Below are positions 58,803 to 64,000 of a stretch of 64,000 nt of DNA, in pieces. The stretch is from Micropterus salmoides. Its lineage: Eukaryota; Chordata; Actinopteri; Centrarchiformes; Centrarchidae. The notes under the pieces are model-generated. The model worked only from the letters and a program-made list of their open reading frames with translations, was not told the DNA's origin and searched no databases. Position 1 is the first letter of the stretch. Each line of letters opens with the position of its first letter. The stretch lies in the NCBI RefSeq assembly GCF_014851395.1, contig NW_024041150.1:46290356-46354355 (forward strand), read 5' to 3'. The position numbers were made by a program, and so were the translations under genes.

Positions 58803-58999
58803 AAATGCAGGGAGGTGATGGTGCAACGGACAAGACACGTGCCTTTGGTGTGAAAGACCCAGGTTCGATTCCCACTGTGACCCATCCACTGTGTCCCTGA
58901 GCAAGACACTTAACCCCTCGTTGCTCCAGAGGTGTGCGACCTCCGACAGGTACAGCAATTGTAAGTCGCTTCGGATAAAAGCATCAGCTAAATGTAATT
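58803..58999 (+). mobile_element. tRNA-derived SINE
   Basis: Head resembles a tRNA with an A-box-like GATGGTGCAACGG and a B-box GGTTCGATTCC. The middle is CCCTGAGCAAGACACTTAAC, and the tail ATTGTAAGTCGCTTCGGATA then AAAGCATCAGCTAAATG is the LINE-like tail shared by many fish SINEs (recall). Inserted in duplication copy 2 and absent from copy 1. Confidence 0.75.
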
Positions 59000-59446
59000 T
59001 TCATCTGACTGATTGTGTCTGAGGAAAACTATACTTCCAGGAATTGATCAAACACCCTTAAAGTTCCTGTTCTCAGGTTGCCCAAAATATCCCTGTGTCA
59101 CCTGAAAGGTTTTCCTTGCTCTGCTGAAAAACTTCCACACTGCAAACCACCCTCTTAAAATGATCAGTCCTTTCCCTGTCAAATAGTTTCTTTAGTTCTT
59201 TAGACAGCACAATGCATACCACGAGCAATCATAGCCTTTCTATGACTCCCTGATCCTTCATGTTCAGCCAGTCACTATAGTATATTTCTGTGAGTGCAGA
59301 CTGAAGATCCCTGTCCTCAGATAATCTACATGTGAAACTAAACTCAGAGCCTTTAGAAGGGGAACAAAGAACCATTCTGTTGGCACGGTTTGCTTTTAAA
59401 CAGGGTTCTGGAAAAGTAGCCTCCTTTGGCCTTTGTGTTGTCGGGT

Positions 59447-59520
59447 GTGATGATGGCGCATAGATAAGATGCTTGCCTTTGCCACTTAACCCCTCGTTGC
59501 TCCAGAGGCGGGGGGTTAGG
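59447..59520 (+). mobile_element. SINE remnant
   Basis: Contains TGATGGCGCATAGATAAGAT and GCCACTTAACCCCTCGTTGC, TCCAGAGG, matching pieces of the SINE at 58,803 with an internal deletion. Confidence 0.5.
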
Positions 59521-59769
59521 GGTTAGGGTTCAGACCTTATGAACCCTGGGCCAGCTGATTGGGTAGGTGTGGCCCACATGAGGAGGTGAGGAGAGGGGCC
59601 AGGGGTGGAAAGTGGAGATTTACCAACTCTCAGCAGGTTAATTAGTATAACAAAGACCCACCTGATCCGTTACAATTCAGAGAAAGTAATATTGTAATAT
59701 AACTAATTACTTTAAAATGACCCTAACTAGTAATCTATAACGTGCCCAGCACTGTTCAGCAGCCACATT

Positions 59770-60250
59770 AAGACAATTACAACCTGCAGAATATATCAAG
59801 GACCTGGAAAAACTTCTCCATGCATTTATCTTCAGTGGACTCGACTACTGTAACAGCGTCCTTACAGGCTCCCTAAGAAATCCATCAGACAGCTGCAGCT
59901 GATTCAGAACGCTGCTGCTCGAGTCCTCACTAAGACCAAAAAGGTGGATCACATCACTCCAGTTCTGAGGTCTTTACATTGGCTTCCTGTCTGTCAGAGA
60001 ACTGATTTCAAAATCCTGCTGTTAGTTTATAAAGCACTAAATGGTTTAGGGCCAAAATACATTTCTGATCTTCTGCTTCGTTATGAACCATCCAGACCTC
60101 TCAGGTCGTCTGGGATCAGGTCTGCTTTCTGTCCCCAGAGTCAAAACTAAACAAGGAGAAGCAGCGTTCAGTTATTATGCTCCGTATATCTGGAACAAAC
60201 TCCCAGATAACCGCAGGTCTGCTGAAACTGTCAGCTCTTATTTTGACTAA
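59770..60250 (+). pseudogene. 3' fragment of another CR1/L2-type LINE
   Basis: Plus strand encodes, with frameshifts, the C-terminal end of a LINE ORF2: YCNSVLTGS, LQLIQNAAARVLTKT, HITPVLRSLHWLPVCQRTDF, KILLLVYKALNGLGPKYISD, then in another frame a FSYYAPYIWNKLPDN segment. It resembles the C-terminus of copies A and B but is from a different, older family. 5'-truncated, as is usual for LINEs. Confidence 0.75.
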
Positions 60251-60354
60251 TATCTCCACAGCACTGGAACTTTTATCCTGTTTTATTTCTTCAGCTGCTT
60301 CAGCTGCAACGTGTGACTGAAACACTAAACACATACTGAATGAAACCTGACTGC

Positions 60355-60640
60355 TGTTTTATTCAGCTCCTTGTTGAACAGCTGGAGCAGGAGTCAGATG
60401 AACAGCTCCTCCTCGGCCCTCCTGCTGGTGGCGCTCTCACTGACCTCTCAGCTCCACCAATGAACCACATCGTCTCTGCAGTTCAGCAAGGTGCTGCCCT
60501 GACAACTGATGAGTCGCCAGCAGCTGCTCCTCTCATTGGCTGCTGGTCCTGAACTGAAAGTAAAGTCGGGACTTTCCAGAGAGGCTGCTGCTGCGTTCAG
60601 GTGCTGCAGGAAAACTCCACGCTCACTTCAGGTAGACCAG
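60355..60640 (+). promoter_or_regulatory. third, diverged promoter-like copy
   Basis: TCATTGGCTGCTGG, then GAAAGTAAAGTCGGGACTTT with CC, parallels the CCAAT-to-kappaB junction of the two 2-kb copies. A GTAGAC donor-like site follows CACTTCAG at about 60,630. No downstream gene recognised. Confidence 0.35.
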
Positions 60641-60846
60641 GGTCCTCAACTACTTTTGTTCAAGGCCCAGAATCTTCCCAAGCAGACGCTGCGGGGCTGC
60701 TGGACAGTCTTTAAAAACTTTAATGATAACTACAGACCTGCACCAAGGAGGCTGTTCACTAACGAGAGATGGTGAAAATCTGTAACTGTTAAAGTAACTA
60801 AACTCTAAGAGTAACTAAAAATATTAATCAGTTAACTATTGTGCAT

Positions 60847-60900
60847 CTGCGCTGTTATAGTGCGTGAGACACCTGTTGTTACTATGGTAACAGCAGATGT
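60847..60900. promoter_or_regulatory. palindromic X-box-like motif
   Basis: TTGTTACTATGGTAACAGC matches the RFX X-box pattern GTTRCC-ATGG-YAAC closely. No adjacent gene identified. Confidence 0.25.
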
Positions 60901-61149
60901 GTTTTAATACTACAGGTCACAGAAGACCGGGGCAGTAAACAAGCTACTGTCAGGTGTTCATTTCCTGTGACTCCTTCAGAATAAAAGTCAACTCGTGTTC
61001 CACCAGTTAGATGCTTTTAATGTGAAGCTTCAGCAGCAGGAAATGTTCAGTTTCCATTAGCGGTAACTTAAAACAGCATTTTATTGGACTGTTGTGATAC
61101 TGCTAATATATAAATACTGCAGTACCTTCATCAGTGGCCACGCTGTGGT

Positions 61150-63765
61150 CTGAGAGTAAACAGGTGAATGTTTGTCTTTATCAGACAGGACAGAGAGTAA
61201 ACAGGTGAATGTTTGTCTTTATCAGACAGGACAGAGAGTAAACAGGTGAATGTTTGTCTTTATCAGACAGGACAGAGAGTAAACAGGTGAATGTTTGTCT
61301 TTATCAGACAGGACAGAGAGTAAACAGGTGAATGTTTGTCTTTATCAGACAGGACAGAGAGTAAACAGGTGAATGTTTGTCTTTATCAGACAGGACAGAG
61401 AGTAAACAGGTGAATGTTTGTCTTTATCAGACAGGACAGAGAGTAAACAGGTGAATGTTTGTCTTTATCAGACAGGACAGAGAGTAAACAGGTGAATGTT
61501 TGTCTTTATCAGACAGGACAGAGAGTAAACAGGTGAATGTTTGTCTTTATCAGACAGGACAGAGAGTAAACAGGTGAATGTTAGTCTTTATCAGACAGGA
61601 CAGAGAGTAAACAGGTGAATGTTAGTCTTTATCAGACAGGACAGAGAGTAAACAGGTGAATGTTTGTCTTTATCAGACAGGACAGAGAGTAAACAGGTGA
61701 ATGTTTGTCTTTATCAGACAGGACAGAGAGTAAACAGGTGAATGTTTGTCTTTATCAGACAGGACAGAGAGTAAACAGGTGAATGTTTGTCTTTATCAGA
61801 CAGGACAGAGAGTAAACAGGTGAATGTTTGTCTTTATCAGACAGGACAGAGAGTAAACAGGTGAATGTTTGTCTTTATCAGACAGGACAGAGAGTAAACA
61901 GGTGAATGTTTGTCTTTATCAGACAGGACAGAGAGTAAACAGGTGAATGTTTGTCTTTATCAGACAGGACAGAGAGTAAACAGGTGAATGTTTGTCTTTA
62001 TCAGACAGGACAGAGAGTAAACAGGTGAATGTTTGTCTTTATCAGACAGGACAGAGAGTAAACAGGTGAATGTTTGTCTTTATCAGACAGGACAGAGAGT
62101 AAACAGGTGAATGTTTGTCTTTATCAGACAGGACAGAGAGTAAACAGGTGAATGTTTGTCTTTATCAGACAGGACAGAGAGTAAACAGGTGAATGTTTGT
62201 CTTTATCAGACAGGACAGAGAGTAAACAGGTGAATGTTTGTCTTTATCAGACAGGACAGAGAGTAAACAGGTGAATGTTAGTCTTTATCAGACAGGACAG
62301 AGAGTAAACAGGTGAATGTTTGTCTTTATCAGACAGGACAGAGAGTAAACAGGTGAATGTTTGTCTTTATCAGACAGGACAGAGAGTAAACAGGTGAATG
62401 TTTGTCTTTATCAGACAGGACAGAGAGTAAACAGGTGAATGTTTGTCTTTATCAGACAGGACAGAGAGTAAACAGGTGAATGTTTGTCTTTATCAGACAG
62501 GACAGAGAGTAAACAGGTGAATGTTTGTCTTTATCAGACAGGACAGTAGACAGAGAGTAAACAGGTGAATGTTTGTCTTTATCAGACAGGACAGAGAGTA
62601 AACAGGTGAATGTTTGTCTTTATCAGACAGGACAGAGAGTAAACAGGTGAATGTTTGTCTTTATCAGACAGGACAGAGAGTAAACAGGTGAATGTTTGTC
62701 TTTATCAGACAGGACAGAGAGTAAACAGGTGAATGTTTGTCTTTATCAGACAGGACAGATAGTAAACAGGTGAATGTTTGTCTTTATCAGACAGGACAGA
62801 GAGTAAACAGGTGAATGTTTGTCTTTATCAGACAGGACAGAGAGTAAACAGGTGAATGTTTGTCTTTATCAGACAGGACAGAGAGTAAACAGGTGAATGT
62901 TTGTCTTTATCAGACAGGACAGAGAGTAAACAGGTGAATGTTTGTCTTTATCAGTCAGGACAGAGAGTAAACAGGTGAATGTTTGTCTTTATCAGACAGG
63001 ACAGAGAGTAAACAGGTGAATGTTTGTCTTTATCAGACAGGACAGAGAGTAAACAGGTGAATGTTTGTCTTTATCAGACAGGACAGAGAGTAAACAGGTG
63101 AATGTTTGTCTTTATCAGACAGGACAGAGAGTAAACAGGTGAATGTTTGTCTTTATCAGACAGGACAGAGAGTAAACAGGTGAATGTTTGTCTTTATCAG
63201 ACAGGACAGTAGACAGAGAGTAAACAGGTGAATGTTTGTCTTTATCAGACAGGACAGAGAGTAAACAGGTGAATGTTTGTCTTTATCAGACAGGACAGAG
63301 AGTAAACAGGTGAATGTTTGTCTTTATCAGACAGGACAGAGAGTAAACAGGTGAATGTTTGTCTTTATCAGACAGGACAGTAGACAGAGAGTAAACAGGT
63401 GAATGTTTGTCTTTATCAGACAGGACAGAGAGTAAACAGGTGAATGTTTGTCTTTATCAGACAGGACAGAGAGTAAACAGGTGAATGTTTGTCTTTATCA
63501 GACAGGACAGAGAGTAAACAGGTGAATGTTTGTCTTTATCAGACAGGACAGAGAGTAAACAGGTGAATGTTTGTCTTTATCAGACAGGACAGAGAGTAAA
63601 CAGGTGAATGTTAGTCTTTATCAGACAGGACAGAGAGTAAACAGGTGAATGTTTGTCTTTATCAGACAGGACAGAGAGTAAACAGGTGAATGTTTGTCTT
63701 TATCAGACAGGACAGAGAGTAAACAGGTGAATGTTTGTCTTTATCAGACAGGACAGAGAGTAAAC
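61150..63765. repeat. 41-bp minisatellite, about 63 units
   Basis: Units ACAGGTGAATGTTTGTCTTT then ATCAGACAGGACAGAGAGTA and A; period 41 bp, nearly uniform. A T-to-A variant (GTTAGTC) occurs in five scattered units, and a 7-base extension (CAGTAGACAG) at about 62,546, 63,208 and 63,380. Confidence 0.97.
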
Positions 63766-64000
63766 GATTGTTCAAACGATGCAGTAAAGACTCTTCCTTT
63801 TGTTGTGGAAATTATATTCCTGAGCAAAGAATTGAGTAACAACCAACTGTTGTCTCTGAAGAATTTATTAACACAGAGAAGAACTAAAACACACATACAG
63901 CTGGTCCAGAGACCTGCCGCTGAGGGCGGCTCCGGGCGTCTGGCCCCGAGCAACGGGATGATAAATAAAATACACAGTCCAGGTTTCTGTGATCCTCTCC
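63766..64000. other. no gene recognised at window end
   Basis: Sequence after the minisatellite includes a GC-rich segment (CTGAGGGCGGCTCCGGGCG) near 63,920. Nothing supportable. Confidence 0.5.

Larger units (their letters stand above)
57441..59440. repeat. segmental duplication, copy 2
   Basis: Direct copy of 47,000-49,004. Includes three 137-bp units, the kappaB motif at 57,845, a Cys-rich frame at 58,490-58,705 and an inserted SINE at 58,803-58,999. Many point differences and indels outside the promoter-like block suggest an old duplication with the repeat block homogenised. Confidence 0.85.

Noticed and set aside
3154..63765. CRISPR-like appearance of tandem arrays
   Set aside because: Units are contiguous with no unique spacers, there are no cas genes and the genome is eukaryotic.

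Overview
This window looks like teleost (ray-finned fish) nuclear DNA. It is AT-rich and gene-poor, full of spliced exon fragments, several large minisatellites, two near full-length CR1/L2-type LINEs with an esterase-type ORF1, a tRNA-derived SINE, and a DNA transposon carrying the rve integrase and HECT-type genes common in fish genomes. There is no bacterial gene organisation. All annotation was done by eye; splice sites were judged from GT/AG context and phase agreement.

Layout. 1-3.1 kb: exon-like pieces of an unidentified host gene. 3.15-5.28 kb: a 29-bp AT-rich minisatellite. 5.28-9.96 kb: LINE copy A, minus strand, ORF1 frameshifted. 10.0-14.36 kb: a 39-bp minisatellite of about 111 units. 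14.4-16.8 kb: two phase-compatible plus-strand exons that may end a host gene.

16,828-40,056: a nested transposon complex, the most interesting part of the window. The outer element is bounded by the 6-bp duplication TAAAAC and by about 2.2-2.6 kb terminal inverted repeats (TIRs). Each TIR holds a 20-bp satellite plus the same promoter and first exons. The left half carries an rve/DDE integrase gene (plus strand) and the right half a HECT-type gene (minus strand). The HECT gene is split by an inner 11,376-bp element (24,831-36,206). That element has its own 6-bp duplication (AGTCTC), AG...CT ends and 5.4-kb inverted arms around a 0.63-kb spacer, so it is almost a perfect palindrome. Exons 1-4 of an unknown spliced gene lie in one arm. 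Exons that continue them in matching splice phase lie on the same strand only in the other arm. The palindrome therefore seems to encode one roughly 300-residue protein twice, on opposite strands, each copy reading through the palindrome centre.

40.2-41.8 kb: a second, separate HECT-like gene (minus strand, seven recognisable exons, one frameshift) whose 3' part abuts the outer insertion. 43.3-43.6 kb: a possible orphan end of a related transposon. 47.0-49.0 and 57.4-59.4 kb: a direct segmental duplication of about 2 kb beginning with 137-bp repeats that carry CCAAT and AP-1/MARE motifs and then a kappaB motif; a third diverged copy lies near 60.5 kb. Between the two copies is a 33-bp minisatellite into which LINE copy B (49.6-54.7 kb, both ORFs open) has inserted. 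61.1-63.8 kb: a homogeneous 41-bp minisatellite.

Working together: in the outer element one promoter and first-exon cassette, duplicated in both TIRs, faces inward towards the integrase from one end and towards the HECT gene from the other. Both genes are now damaged: the integrase lacks its central catalytic Asp region, and the HECT gene is interrupted and frameshifted at its catalytic Cys motif. This copy is therefore probably immobile without help.
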